27,479 nt of DNA from an uncultured Dorea sp. (GTDB lineage Bacteria; Bacillota; Clostridia; Lachnospirales; Lachnospiraceae). Both the position numbers and the translations under genes were made by a program. The notes below the pieces were generated by a model that worked only from the letters and a program-made list of their open reading frames with translations, had not been told where the DNA came from and searched no databases. The stretch covers positions 583 to 28,061 of the forward strand of contig CAJULU010000003.1 of NCBI GenBank assembly GCA_910587575.1, read 5' to 3'. This document shows positions 15,162 to 23,146 of this stretch, one piece after another (positions within the stretch are counted from its first letter, which is position 1; each line of letters starts with the position of its first letter).

Positions 15162-16313
15162 ATGGAGAATAAATGGGAAATGCTTGAGTCCTCCAATGAG
15201 GACCGTGAAAAATTATGGAAGAAGAACCGGACGTTTGCGGGAGATGTGTGGTTCCGGTTCCGGCGTAAGCCGACAGCGATCGCCGGATTCGTCATCATTC
15301 TCCTGCTTCTGCTGTTTGCGCTTGCAGGGCCGCTTTTTACAAAATACAGTTATTCGGCCCAGAATCTGGAACTGGTGAATATTCCGCCGTGGATGAAGGT
15401 GTATGAGACGCCGGATAAGGATGGATATCTGTATATTACACAGGCGCTTAAGGTGGTGTGGGTGAATAAGGACGGCACATTGGGAAGTCAGTTAAAGAAA
15501 GTCCGTGAAGAATCGGATTCTTCCATGACGATTTTTGACTGTAACGGCACGGAGATCGGACTGTATTATGGAAGCAAGCCATATATGATCGCAGATCCCG
15601 ATACGCGTGTGCTGTATCCCACAAAGCATGTATTTAATAAATCCTACATCCTGGGAACAGACAGTCTGGGCCGGGATATACTGACAAGGCTGATGTATGG
15701 AACGAGAGTTTCTCTGATGGTGGCCTTTGTTGCGGTGCTTGTAAATCTTGTAATCGGTATTGTTTTCGGAGGAATTTCCGGTTATGCGGGCGGTACGGTG
15801 GATACGGTCATGATGCGTGTCGTGGACATTATCAGTACGATTCCGCTGACTCTTTATGTTATTCTGATCATGGTTGTCCTGGGAACAGGTCTGAAGAGTA
15901 TTATTGTGGCGCTGGGAACCGTTTACTGGGTAGATATGGCAAGGGTAGTCCGGGGGCAGGTATTAAGCCTCAGAGAACAGGAGTTTGTCCTTGCGGCGAA
16001 GACCATCGGTTCTTCTACGAAGTCCATTCTGTTCCAGCATCTGATTCCCAATGCCATGGGTTCGATTCTGGTAACGGTTACCATGCTGATTCCGTCTGCG
16101 ATCTTTATGGAAGCATTTCTCGGATTCCTGGGAATCGGACTTCAGCCGCCTCTTGCAAGTCTTGGGACGATGTGTAACGATGCGACGGAGAATCTTCGTT
16201 CCTGCCCGTACCAGCTCTTTATACCAGCACTTGTGATCTGTCTGATCATGTTTGCATTTAACTTTGTTGGGGACGGACTGCGGGATGCACTGGATCCGAA
16301 ATTGAAGAAGTAG
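15162..16313 (+). CDS. oppC: Oligopeptide ABC transporter permease OppC
   Basis: This 383-residue permease pairs with OppB. The first helix (about 38-59) is followed by an insert of roughly 100 residues before the conserved GTDSLGRD motif (165-172), longer than in many OppC proteins. It should lie on the outer side of the membrane, where it may contact the binding protein. The EAA loop, FVLAAKTIGSSTKSILFQH, and the ending DGLRDALDPKLKK fit the family. I use the ATG at 15162 because AGGAGG at 15147-15152 is ideally spaced. An in-frame ATG at 15135 overlaps the end of oppB and has no comparable site. The insert is predicted from sequence only. Confidence 0.94.
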   Translation: MENKWEMLESSNEDREKLWKKNRTFAGDVWFRFRRKPTAIAGFVIILLLLLFALAGPLFTKYSYSAQNLELVNIPPWMKVYETPDKDGYLYITQALKVVWVNKDGTLGSQLKKVREESDSSMTIFDCNGTEIGLYYGSKPYMIADPDTRVLYPTKHVFNKSYILGTDSLGRDILTRLMYGTRVSLMVAFVAVLVNLVIGIVFGGISGYAGGTVDTVMMRVVDIISTIPLTLYVILIMVVLGTGLKSIIVALGTVYWVDMARVVRGQVLSLREQEFVLAAKTIGSSTKSILFQHLIPNAMGSILVTVTMLIPSAIFMEAFLGFLGIGLQPPLASLGTMCNDATENLRSCPYQLFIPALVICLIMFAFNFVGDGLRDALDPKLKK

Positions 16314-16322
16314 GAGGGGCGA

Positions 16323-17342
16323 ATGAGCATGGAACCGATTTTGAAAATAGAGAATTTGAAAACTTCATTTATGACCAGTAACGGAGAGGTGCAGGCTGTC
16401 CGGGGCGTTAGTTTTTCTGTGAATAAGGGAGAGATCCTGGGGATAGTAGGAGAATCCGGAAGCGGTAAGAGCGTTACGTCAATGTCTGTCTTACGGCTTC
16501 TTGCGGATACGGCGGTGATCAAAGAGGGTACGATTACATTTGAGGGAAGGAATCTGATTGATCTCTCCAAAAAAGAGATGCGGCAGATCCGGGGAGAGAA
16601 GATTTCCATGATCTTCCAGGATCCCATGTCTTCCCTGAATCCTCTGATTCCGGTAGGAAAGCAGGTGGCGGAGATGATTCTGGAACATCATCCGGACCGG
16701 AACAGGGAAGATGTGAAGAAGGAAGTGCTGGAGCTGTTCGCCAGGGTAAGGATTCCGGAACCTGAGAAGCGGTATAAATGTTTTCCCCATGAATTTTCCG
16801 GGGGAATGCGGCAGAGAGTCATGATTGCCATGGCACTGGCCAATAAGCCGGGACTTCTGATTGCCGATGAACCTACGACGGCCCTGGATGTGACCATTCA
16901 GGATCAGATTCTGCACCAGCTCCGGGAACTGGAGAAGGAATATGGGACAAGTATCATATTCATTACCCATGACCTGGGAGTCGTGGCGGAATTGTGCAGC
17001 CGTGTGATTGTCATGTATGGCGGACTGGTAATGGAAGAAGCGGCCATTGACGATATTTTTGAGAAACCAGGGCATCCTTATACTATGGGGCTTCTGGTAT
17101 CCATACCGGACATCAGGCAGGATAAGAATGTGCGGCTGATGCCGATTCCCGGTTCACCGCCGGATATGACCAATCCGCCTGTGGGTTGTCCGTTTGCACC
17201 CCGGTGTCCTTATGCAAGAAAAATATGTGCCCAGGAACTTCCGGAATTTGTAGAACTTGGCGAGGGGCACAGGAGCAGATGTTTTCTGCAGTATCCGGAT
17301 GCACCGGCCGATGCACAGAATCCATTCCGGAGTAAGGAGTAA
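16323..17342 (+). CDS. oppD: Oligopeptide ABC transporter ATPase OppD
   Basis: This 339-residue cytoplasmic ATPase powers the peptide importer. It carries Walker A GESGSGKS (43-50), the Q-loop MIFQDPMSS, the signature FSGGMRQR (158-165), Walker B LLIADEP and the switch-region His in FITHDLG. The C-terminal oligopeptide-type extension contains the Cys-rich CPFAPRCPYARKIC, which in this family commonly binds an FeS cluster. TAGGAGGGG precedes the ATG at 16323, which is 9 bases after the oppC stop. It is paired with OppF, so each full transporter uses one OppD and one OppF. Confidence 0.96.
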   Translation: MSMEPILKIENLKTSFMTSNGEVQAVRGVSFSVNKGEILGIVGESGSGKSVTSMSVLRLLADTAVIKEGTITFEGRNLIDLSKKEMRQIRGEKISMIFQDPMSSLNPLIPVGKQVAEMILEHHPDRNREDVKKEVLELFARVRIPEPEKRYKCFPHEFSGGMRQRVMIAMALANKPGLLIADEPTTALDVTIQDQILHQLRELEKEYGTSIIFITHDLGVVAELCSRVIVMYGGLVMEEAAIDDIFEKPGHPYTMGLLVSIPDIRQDKNVRLMPIPGSPPDMTNPPVGCPFAPRCPYARKICAQELPEFVELGEGHRSRCFLQYPDAPADAQNPFRSKE

Positions 17343-17345
17343 GCT

Positions 17346-18305
17346 ATGAGTAATGAGAATATACTGGAGGTCAGGGACCTTACAAAACATTTTAAGGCAG
17401 GCAAAAAGCAGGTGGTCCATGCAGTGGACGGCGTGAGTTTTACGCTTGCAAGGGGAAAGACACTGGGTCTGGTAGGTGAGTCCGGGTGCGGAAAATCAAG
17501 CTGTGCAAGAACCATTATCCGTATGTATGACGTGACAGACGGTCAGATTCTTCTGGACGGAACCGATATTACGAATATGAAGCAGAAGGAACTGAAACCT
17601 CTTCGCAAAAAGATGCAGATGATCTTCCAGGATCCTTACGCTTCCCTGAATGCGAGAATGACGGTGAGGGATATTATTGCAGAACCGCTGATCGCTCACG
17701 GAATTGTGAGAAAGAAAGAAGAGGCGAATGAGCTGGTATATCCGATGCTTGAGTGGGTGGGGCTTACGAAAGAACATGCCAACCGTTATGCCCATGAGTT
17801 TTCCGGCGGACAGAGGCAGAGGGTTGGGATTGCGCGTGCGCTGGTTCTGAAGCCGGATCTGGTAATCTGTGACGAGCCGATTTCGGCGCTGGATGTATCC
17901 ATTCAGGCGCAGGTCATCAATCTTCTGAAAGATTTCCAGGATGAGAAGGGGATCTCCTATCTGTTTATCGCCCATGACCTTTCCATGGTGCGTTACGTGT
18001 CAGATGATGTGGGAGTTATGTATCTCGGGCATCTGGTGGAGATCTGTGAGTCTAACGAGATTTATGAGAATCCGCTGCATCCTTATACGAAAGGGTTGCT
18101 TGGCAGTATTCCGATTGCGAATCCGAAGCTTGCGCGCATGAAGGAAAAGAGCGGCATTGAAGGCGATATCCCAAGCCCGATCCATCCGCCGGCAGGCTGC
18201 CGTTTCCATACCCGGTGTCCCTATGCAAAGCCGGAATGTGGAGAGAAAAAGCCGGAGATGAAAGATGTGGGCGGCGGTCATATGGTGGCTTGCCATCTGT
18301 ATTGA
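17346..18305 (+). CDS. oppF: Oligopeptide ABC transporter ATPase OppF
   Basis: This 319-residue ATPase is the second motor subunit. Motifs are Walker A GESGCGKS (44-51), Q-loop MIFQDPYAS, signature FSGGQRQR (152-159), Walker B LVICDEP (172-178) and the switch His in FIAHDLS. The C-terminal Cys-rich region CRFHTRCPYAKPEC matches the oligopeptide family, as in OppD. AAGGAG lies about 8 bases before the ATG at 17346, which is 3 bases after the oppD stop. A gap of 83 bases with a small hairpin separates it from oppA. Confidence 0.96.
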   Translation: MSNENILEVRDLTKHFKAGKKQVVHAVDGVSFTLARGKTLGLVGESGCGKSSCARTIIRMYDVTDGQILLDGTDITNMKQKELKPLRKKMQMIFQDPYASLNARMTVRDIIAEPLIAHGIVRKKEEANELVYPMLEWVGLTKEHANRYAHEFSGGQRQRVGIARALVLKPDLVICDEPISALDVSIQAQVINLLKDFQDEKGISYLFIAHDLSMVRYVSDDVGVMYLGHLVEICESNEIYENPLHPYTKGLLGSIPIANPKLARMKEKSGIEGDIPSPIHPPAGCRFHTRCPYAKPECGEKKPEMKDVGGGHMVACHLY

Positions 18306-18331
18306 TCAGAGCAGTACCTGTAACAGGGTTT

Positions 18332-18353
18332 CACAGCACGATTATGTGCTTTG
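18332..18353 (+). other. Small intercistronic inverted repeat before oppA
   Basis: AGCAC (18335-18339) and GTGCT (18346-18350) flank a 6-base loop, with two more possible pairs outside a mismatch. No T run follows. It may be a processing or stability element that raises oppA mRNA relative to the upstream genes; this is only a suggestion. Confidence 0.35.
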
Positions 18354-18388
18354 AGACATAGAATTCCAAATCAAGGAGGAAAAGAAGT

Positions 18389-20062
18389 ATGAAAAAGAAG
18401 CTGAGCTTACTTCTGGCGCTGAGTATGGTTTGTACGGCAGCGCTGGCCGGCTGCGGCGGTAAGGAACAGGAGCCGCAGACCATTGACGATGTCAAACAGG
18501 AGTCAGACGACAAGACAAAAGGTGAAGCGGCAGGCGAACAGGAGATGACATTTGTCCTGAACAACGAGCCGGACACCATCGACCCGACAGTCACCAACAA
18601 TTCTTTCGCAACACCGTTCCTGATCAACTGCTTCGAGGGGCTTGTCACTTATAATGAAGACGGCGAGGTGGTTCCGGGTAACGCAGAATCCTGGGAAGCG
18701 AATGACGACCTTACGGTCTATACATTCAAGCTGAGAGAAGGACTGAAATGGAGTGACGGAAGCGACCTTACGGCAAAGGATTATGTATACTCTGCACTTC
18801 GTGTTTTAACACCGGCAACGGCAGGTCAGTATGTGAACATGATCTCTGATTACGTGGTAAATGCAGAAGAATTCTATAACGGAGAAAAATCCGCAGAAGA
18901 AGTGGGAATCAAGGCAGTGGACGACACCACCCTGGAATTTACCTTGAAGGAATCCTGCCCGTTCTTTGTTGACCTGGTAAGTATGTGGGTATATTTCCCT
19001 GTACAGGAAGCGACTGTTGAGAAGAACGGGGATAAGTGGACTACGTCTGCAGATTCCTATATCGGTAACGGCCCGTTCAAGGTAACGGAGATGAAAGAGA
19101 AAGAAAGCTTCGTGCTTGAGAAGAACGAGAATTACTGGGATGCAGAGAACGTAACGCTGGAAAAACTGACATACCGCTATATTCTGGATGTGGCTACAGC
19201 GCTGACCGCTTACGAGAACGGCGAAGTTGACGGTGTAAGGACCATTCCGTCCAGCGACATTGCCCGTCTGAAAGCAGATAACGCAGGTGTGTATACGGCT
19301 CCCAGCTATGGAACCGTATATTATGATATCAACTGTTCGGTAGAGCCATATGACAATCCGCTGGTAAGGAAAGCGCTGAACCTTGCAATTGACCGTGATG
19401 CTTTGATTAACAACGTAGCACAGGTTGACGGAGTGCCGGCATATAGTTTCTATGCGCCGGGATATGTGGTTGACGGGAAAGATCTGACAGAAGGACGTCC
19501 TGATTTCGGGCTTTCTTCTACCGCAGACGTAGAGGGAGCGAAAGCAGCGCTGGCTGAAGCAGGATATCCGGATGGAGAAGGGTTCCCTACATTAAAGCTT
19601 TCTTTCTATTCTGACGACAATGTAAAGAAGATTGCCGAGGCGATCAAAGAGATGTTAGAAACAAACCTGGGAATCAAAGTAGAAGTAAGTTCTGCTGACT
19701 GGGCGGTATTCTATGATGATGTACAGAACGGCAATTACGAAGTAGCTGCAATGGGATGGAGCGCTGATTATGTAAATCCTATGAGTTTCCTTCCGCTTCT
19801 GTATACAGATGATGTGACAAACAACAGTTTCTACAGCAATCCGGATTATGATGCAATCGTGGATCAGGCTAAGAAAGAAAAAGATGCTTCGAAATTCGGC
19901 GAACTGGTAAAACAGGCTGATGAACTGGTATCTGCAGATTACCCGATGATTCCGCTGTATTACAAGTCTAATAACATGTTGATCAAAGACTATGTAGACG
20001 GTGTATATATGACATCATCTTCCAATATCTATTTCAAGAATGCAAAGATTCTTGAAAAATAG
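18389..20062 (+). CDS. oppA: Oligopeptide-binding lipoprotein OppA
   Basis: This 557-residue extracellular lipoprotein is the substrate-binding component of the importer. It has a basic start, a hydrophobic core and a lipobox LAGC with the lipidated Cys22, then an acidic linker. The mature SBP family 5 domain shows NNEPDTIDPTVTN, NAESWEANDDLTVYTFKLREGLKWSDG split by sequence positions about 85-120, and KALNLAIDRDALI. AAGGAGG precedes the ATG at 18389. Abundant SBPs are usual, and a small hairpin upstream may help differential expression. The peptide or nickel/other substrate cannot be told apart from sequence, but gene order and oligopeptide-type ATPases favour peptides. The PPIase gene begins 10 bases after its stop. 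Confidence 0.95.
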   Translation: MKKKLSLLLALSMVCTAALAGCGGKEQEPQTIDDVKQESDDKTKGEAAGEQEMTFVLNNEPDTIDPTVTNNSFATPFLINCFEGLVTYNEDGEVVPGNAESWEANDDLTVYTFKLREGLKWSDGSDLTAKDYVYSALRVLTPATAGQYVNMISDYVVNAEEFYNGEKSAEEVGIKAVDDTTLEFTLKESCPFFVDLVSMWVYFPVQEATVEKNGDKWTTSADSYIGNGPFKVTEMKEKESFVLEKNENYWDAENVTLEKLTYRYILDVATALTAYENGEVDGVRTIPSSDIARLKADNAGVYTAPSYGTVYYDINCSVEPYDNPLVRKALNLAIDRDALINNVAQVDGVPAYSFYAPGYVVDGKDLTEGRPDFGLSSTADVEGAKAALAEAGYPDGEGFPTLKLSFYSDDNVKKIAEAIKEMLETNLGIKVEVSSADWAVFYDDVQNGNYEVAAMGWSADYVNPMSFLPLLYTDDVTNNSFYSNPDYDAIVDQAKKEKDASKFGELVKQADELVSADYPMIPLYYKSNNMLIKDYVDGVYMTSSSNIYFKNAKILEK

Positions 20063-20071
20063 GAGACGGGA

Positions 20072-20557
20072 TTGAGATGCATGATTTCGACGGAAGGTTT
20101 TGGGGACATGGTCTTTGACCTGTTCCCGGATCTTGCGCCGGTTACCGTAAAGAATTTTGTGGATACTGTAAAGAGCGGGTTCTATGACGGACTTGCGTGG
20201 TGCAGGATTGTGGAAGATTATGTGATTCAGTCCGGTTCTCCGGACAACGACATTATGACAGACAGTGAATGGCACATAAAGGGAGAGTTTGAGGAGAATG
20301 GAATCCATAACCCTCTGCAGCATAAGAGAGGCGCATTATCCATGGCCCGTGACGATGATTATGATACGGCAGGAACGCAGTTTTTTGTTGTCCATAAGGA
20401 TGCGCATAAGCTGGATGGCCGTTATGCGGCTTTTGGAGAGATGGTTTCCGGTTTTGAAGTGCTGGATCAGATTGCAAAGCTTCCAACCTATGGACCGGAG
20501 ACATGGAATAAGCCGAAGGAGATGCCTGTCATCACAAAGATTGTAATTGAAGAATGA
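20072..20557 (+). CDS. Cyclophilin-type peptidyl-prolyl cis-trans isomerase
   Basis: This 161-residue cyclophilin should catalyse prolyl cis-trans isomerisation in the cytoplasm; no signal peptide is visible. The family pattern is clear: APVTVKNFVD, CRIVEDYVIQSGSP (catalytic Arg45, Gln53), RGALSMAR and TAGTQFFVV (Phe104-Phe105). Relative to human cyclophilin A, the Trp that binds cyclosporin is Leu114 and the following His is Tyr118 (KLDGRYAAFG), so cyclosporin binding is probably weak. I favour the TTG at 20072, because AGGAG at 20061-20065 is 6 bases before it; the in-frame ATG at 20081 would be 15 bases away. The gene is likely co-transcribed with oppA and ends at a strong terminator. A role in folding peptide-uptake components is not shown. 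Confidence 0.9.
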   Translation: MRCMISTEGFGDMVFDLFPDLAPVTVKNFVDTVKSGFYDGLAWCRIVEDYVIQSGSPDNDIMTDSEWHIKGEFEENGIHNPLQHKRGALSMARDDDYDTAGTQFFVVHKDAHKLDGRYAAFGEMVSGFEVLDQIAKLPTYGPETWNKPKEMPVITKIVIEE

Positions 20558-20565
20558 AAACAGGA

Positions 20566-20607
20566 GATGCTGCAAAAAGAGAGTTGTATTTTGCGGCATC
20601 TTTTTTT
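20566..20607 (+). terminator. Rho-independent terminator ending the opp-PPIase operon
   Basis: A 12-bp stem with one G-T pair (GATGCTGCAAAA at 20566-20577 with TTTTGCGGCATC at 20589-20600) is followed by TTTTTTT at 20601-20607. Confidence 0.93.
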
Positions 20608-20681
20608 CAATTTTTGATGAAACAAAGAAGTGGAAATATGGCAGGTTATGCGGGTAATGCTGGTTTTAGTGTAGCAATTTT

Positions 20682-20700
20682 CAGAATATTCTGTTATAAT
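20682..20700 (+). promoter_or_regulatory. Extended -10 promoter abutting a 12-bp palindrome
   Basis: TG at 20692-20693 plus TATAAT at 20695-20700 form an extended -10 element; no good -35 box is seen. The perfect palindrome CAGAATATTCTG covers 20682-20693 and ends on that TG, a position suited to an operator. The gene start is 38 bases further on. Confidence 0.5.
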
Positions 20701-20738
20701 AATTATAGCAAAATATTTGGCAGGAAGGAGTGCATATT

Positions 20739-21341
20739 ATGTCAAAACGAATCATTACAATAAACCGGATGTATGGAAGTAATGGAAGAAAGATTGGAAA
20801 GGCTTTATCCGAAGAGTTAGGAATCCACTGCTACGATAAGGATCTGATTGAGATTGCCAGCAAGGAACAGGGACTTCCTTACGAAGAATTGCTGAAAGTG
20901 GATGAGAAGCGTGCCAGTCAGTGGCGTTATCCGTTGGAGGAACCGGCTCAGATGGAATCGCAGTACCGTTTTTATCCTATGAATGATGTACTCTTTCAGG
21001 CACAGCAGGAGATTATCAGATTTATTGCAAAGAAAGAAGAATGTATCATTATCGGCCGCTGTGCCGGGCAGATCCTGGGGGAGGACAGTCTGAAGGTCTT
21101 TATCCACGCACCTTTTGAATACCGGGTCAAAGTGGCGGCAGAGCGGATGGAGATTACCGAGAGGGACGCCCGGACCTATGTGAAGAAAGTGGATAAGGAG
21201 CGGCGCAGCTTCTATGAATATTTTACGGATGAGAAATGGCTGGATATGACTACTTATGATTTGTGTATTGACAGCAGCCGGTTTTCCCAGGAGCAGATTG
21301 TTAAGATGCTGAAGCAGGCGTATGAAAATCAGACTTTCTGA
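20739..21341 (+). CDS. Cytidylate-kinase-like family protein
   Basis: This 200-residue protein matches the cytidylate-kinase-like family common in Clostridia: an N-terminal P-loop-like ITINRMYGSNGRKIGKAL, then GIHCYDKDLIEIASKE, a central IIIGRCAGQIL, VFIHAPFEYRVKVAAERM, and a lid-like region with RDARTYVKKVDKERRSFYEYF. True CMP kinases phosphorylate CMP and dCMP, but members of this side family have not, to my knowledge, been shown to do so, and the P-loop GSNGRKIG differs from the classic GxxxxGKS/T. The ATG at 20739 is preferred over the GTG at 20730 because AAGGAG lies 9 bases before it. It is separated from the sugar acetyltransferase by 86 bases without a clear terminator. Confidence 0.85.
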   Translation: MSKRIITINRMYGSNGRKIGKALSEELGIHCYDKDLIEIASKEQGLPYEELLKVDEKRASQWRYPLEEPAQMESQYRFYPMNDVLFQAQQEIIRFIAKKEECIIIGRCAGQILGEDSLKVFIHAPFEYRVKVAAERMEITERDARTYVKKVDKERRSFYEYFTDEKWLDMTTYDLCIDSSRFSQEQIVKMLKQAYENQTF

Positions 21342-21427
21342 CGGCTGGTCTGTGCAATGATGTATATTCAGGCCCGGAAGGGGCGGACTATCGTTTGGGA
21401 ATACATTTAGAAAGGAAGGAAATATCT

Positions 21428-22057
21428 ATGACAAACAGAGAGCGAAGAGACCTGCAGCTGCCATATATATCAGACGGGGAGATTTTCGAGGAGCAGAAAA
21501 GAGCCAGGAAGCTGACTCAGGCATTGAATACAGCCGACAGGTCGGATTTTGAGGCGATCGGAAAGATTGTTAAGGAACTCCTTGGCAGATCAGAAGGAGC
21601 ATTTATCAATCCGCCGTTTTACTGTGATTATGGTTCCCATATTGAGGTTGGCAGGAATTTTTTTGCTAATTATAACTGTATGATTCTGGATGTTGCCAAG
21701 GTCGTGATTGGAGATAACTGCCAGATGGCTCCAAATGTGGCGATTTATACGGCAGGTCATCCGGTACATCCGGATACCCGGAATACGGCATATGAGTACG
21801 GGATTGAGGTGACAATCGGGGATAATGTCTGGATCGGAGGCAATACGGTAATCTGTCCCGGCGTACACATCGGAAGTAATACCGTTATTGGCGCCGGAAG
21901 CGTAGTCACCAGAGATATTCCCGACTGGGTGATTGCGGCGGGGAATCCCTGTAAAGTAATCCGGGAGATTACGGAGGCGGACCGGAAGTTTTACTATAAA
22001 GACCGGGAATTTGATGAAGAGGCGTGGGCGCATGTACTGGAACCTGGCCATGAATAG
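21428..22057 (+). CDS. Sugar O-acetyltransferase (maltose/galactoside acetyltransferase family)
   Basis: This 209-residue enzyme should transfer acetyl from acetyl-CoA to a hydroxyl of a sugar or related molecule in the cytoplasm. An N-terminal Mac-type helical domain (about 4-58) precedes a left-handed beta-helix built from hexapeptide repeats (HIEVGRNFFANYNC, KVVIGDNCQMAPNVAIY, VTIGDNVWIGGNTVICPGV, IGAGSVVTRDIPD). The catalytic His is expected at His111 in TAGHP, and the C-terminal AAGNPCKVIREI is typical. Length fits the LacA/Maa/NodL group; the acceptor sugar cannot be predicted. GGAAGGAAA precedes the ATG at 21428; an in-frame codon at 21395 has no such site. The next gene is convergent. 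Confidence 0.93.
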   Translation: MTNRERRDLQLPYISDGEIFEEQKRARKLTQALNTADRSDFEAIGKIVKELLGRSEGAFINPPFYCDYGSHIEVGRNFFANYNCMILDVAKVVIGDNCQMAPNVAIYTAGHPVHPDTRNTAYEYGIEVTIGDNVWIGGNTVICPGVHIGSNTVIGAGSVVTRDIPDWVIAAGNPCKVIREITEADRKFYYKDREFDEEAWAHVLEPGHE

Positions 22058-22070
22058 ATAAGAAAAGCGG

Positions 22071-22107
22071 GGCTGCCGGGAAGTAAAATACAACATTACC
22101 GGCAGCC
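22071..22107 (-). terminator. Hairpin between convergent genes, possible minus-strand terminator
   Basis: GGCTGCCGG (22071-22079) pairs perfectly with CCGGCAGCC (22099-22107) over 9 bp with a 19-base loop. On the minus strand it is followed by CGCTTTTCTT, a broken T tract; on the plus strand no T tract follows. It most likely ends the DUF2971 transcript. Confidence 0.55.
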
Positions 22108-22113
22108 TCAGGG

Positions 22114-22971
22114 CTAATATCTCAGCTTAATATTAGAAAGAGAAACATCCGCCTCGTATCCCTTGGCATGCAGCATATATTCCATCCCGCTTTTGGCAAG
22201 GTCAATATGATTCTGGGGCGCTACCATGATCTCCTCAATCGGCAGATTCCTGTCACTTAAGGGAATCTCAATGTAGGGAAGCATGAAGCCGTCTTTCGGG
22301 CGGAAGTACACTACCGTATCTTTCTGCTTTTTGAAGATAAACCGGTATTCCTGTTCCTGTGCGAATCCCTCATGTTTAAAAAACATGGCATAAACTTCTG
22401 CTGTTTTCTGAAATTTTCTGCATGCTTTCAGATAATCACCGTCTTTCCGGTCCCGGTTTCCGGCCTCCAGAATGGTTTCCAGGGGCATCCGCAGCAGATT
22501 CGGTAAAGAATTCAGGATAATCCTGCGGATCAGCTGTTTCTGCTGTTTTGAATCATAAACCACAAGCCCATGATACGCAATCTCAGCCGCCTCTTCTATT
22601 CTTTCAATAATGTCGTCACTGCGGAATCCTATGTTATAACCGGTTTTATTGCCAAATTCTGACCACATCGTAATGCTGTCCCTGCATTTTGAAAACGAAA
22701 GCACAAAATATTCTCTGTTCTTTTCTTTTCCGGCATAAATAGAGTCCTTAAGGAACATGTCTCTCAGAGCCGGATTTTTAATATTCTCCCGGCACACTTC
22801 ATCTATGATTCCGCGAATATGGGAAAATTCATTGGGATCATTCAGAAAATCACTTTTTGTCGCCCAGAAACAGTTATGGTTTATAATACCGTTGACACCG
22901 TTGCTCTTGGTATAATGATATAGAATACTGCCTTTTTCGGCGTGTTCCAGTTTCACCTGTCTGCCAGACAT
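22114..22971 (-). CDS. DUF2971 family protein
   Basis: This 285-residue cytoplasmic protein is the only minus-strand gene here. It shows the DUF2971 pattern: LYHYT near residues 18-21, FWATKSDFLNDPNEFSH (about 35-51), FVLSFSKCRDSITMWSEFGN (about 89-108) with GYNIGF after it, and EQEYRF (about 206-211). The biochemical function is not established. The spread of H-Y near the start and Glu in the last third is reminiscent of ADP-ribosyltransferase-like folds, but that is a guess. The start at 22971 follows AAGGGAG on the minus strand. Its base composition looks more AT-rich than the neighbours, and it has its own promoter, which fits an independently acquired gene; I have not measured this. Confidence 0.82.
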   Translation of the reverse strand: MSGRQVKLEHAEKGSILYHYTKSNGVNGIINHNCFWATKSDFLNDPNEFSHIRGIIDEVCRENIKNPALRDMFLKDSIYAGKEKNREYFVLSFSKCRDSITMWSEFGNKTGYNIGFRSDDIIERIEEAAEIAYHGLVVYDSKQQKQLIRRIILNSLPNLLRMPLETILEAGNRDRKDGDYLKACRKFQKTAEVYAMFFKHEGFAQEQEYRFIFKKQKDTVVYFRPKDGFMLPYIEIPLSDRNLPIEEIMVAPQNHIDLAKSGMEYMLHAKGYEADVSLSNIKLRY

Positions 22972-23008
22972 ATCATACCGCTCCCTTCTGTTTTGTCAGT
23001 CTGATTTT

Positions 23009-23037
23009 ATAATAGAGGGTTTTTACGGAAATGGCAA
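23009..23037 (-). promoter_or_regulatory. Minus-strand promoter for the DUF2971 gene
   Basis: Read on the minus strand, TTGCCA (23032-23037) and TATTAT (23009-23014) are separated by exactly 17 bases. It lies 38 bases before the DUF2971 start and faces away from the plus-strand promoter at 23071. Confidence 0.62.
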
Positions 23038-23070
23038 TGAAAATTTATGCCTGGAATGCTGCGAAAAGAA

Positions 23071-23099
23071 TTGACAGGAATTGGAGAATAGGACATAAT
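23071..23099 (+). promoter_or_regulatory. Sigma-A-like promoter for the membrane-anchored unknown protein
   Basis: A perfect TTGACA (23071-23076), a 17-base spacer and CATAAT (23094-23099) lie 48 bases before the ATG at 23147. A small TATTAC-AAAT-GTAATA inverted repeat follows in the leader. Confidence 0.72.
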
Positions 23100-23146
23100 A
23101 TAAATATTACAAATGTAATATAAAGCCTTGTTCGCAGGAGAGAAGA

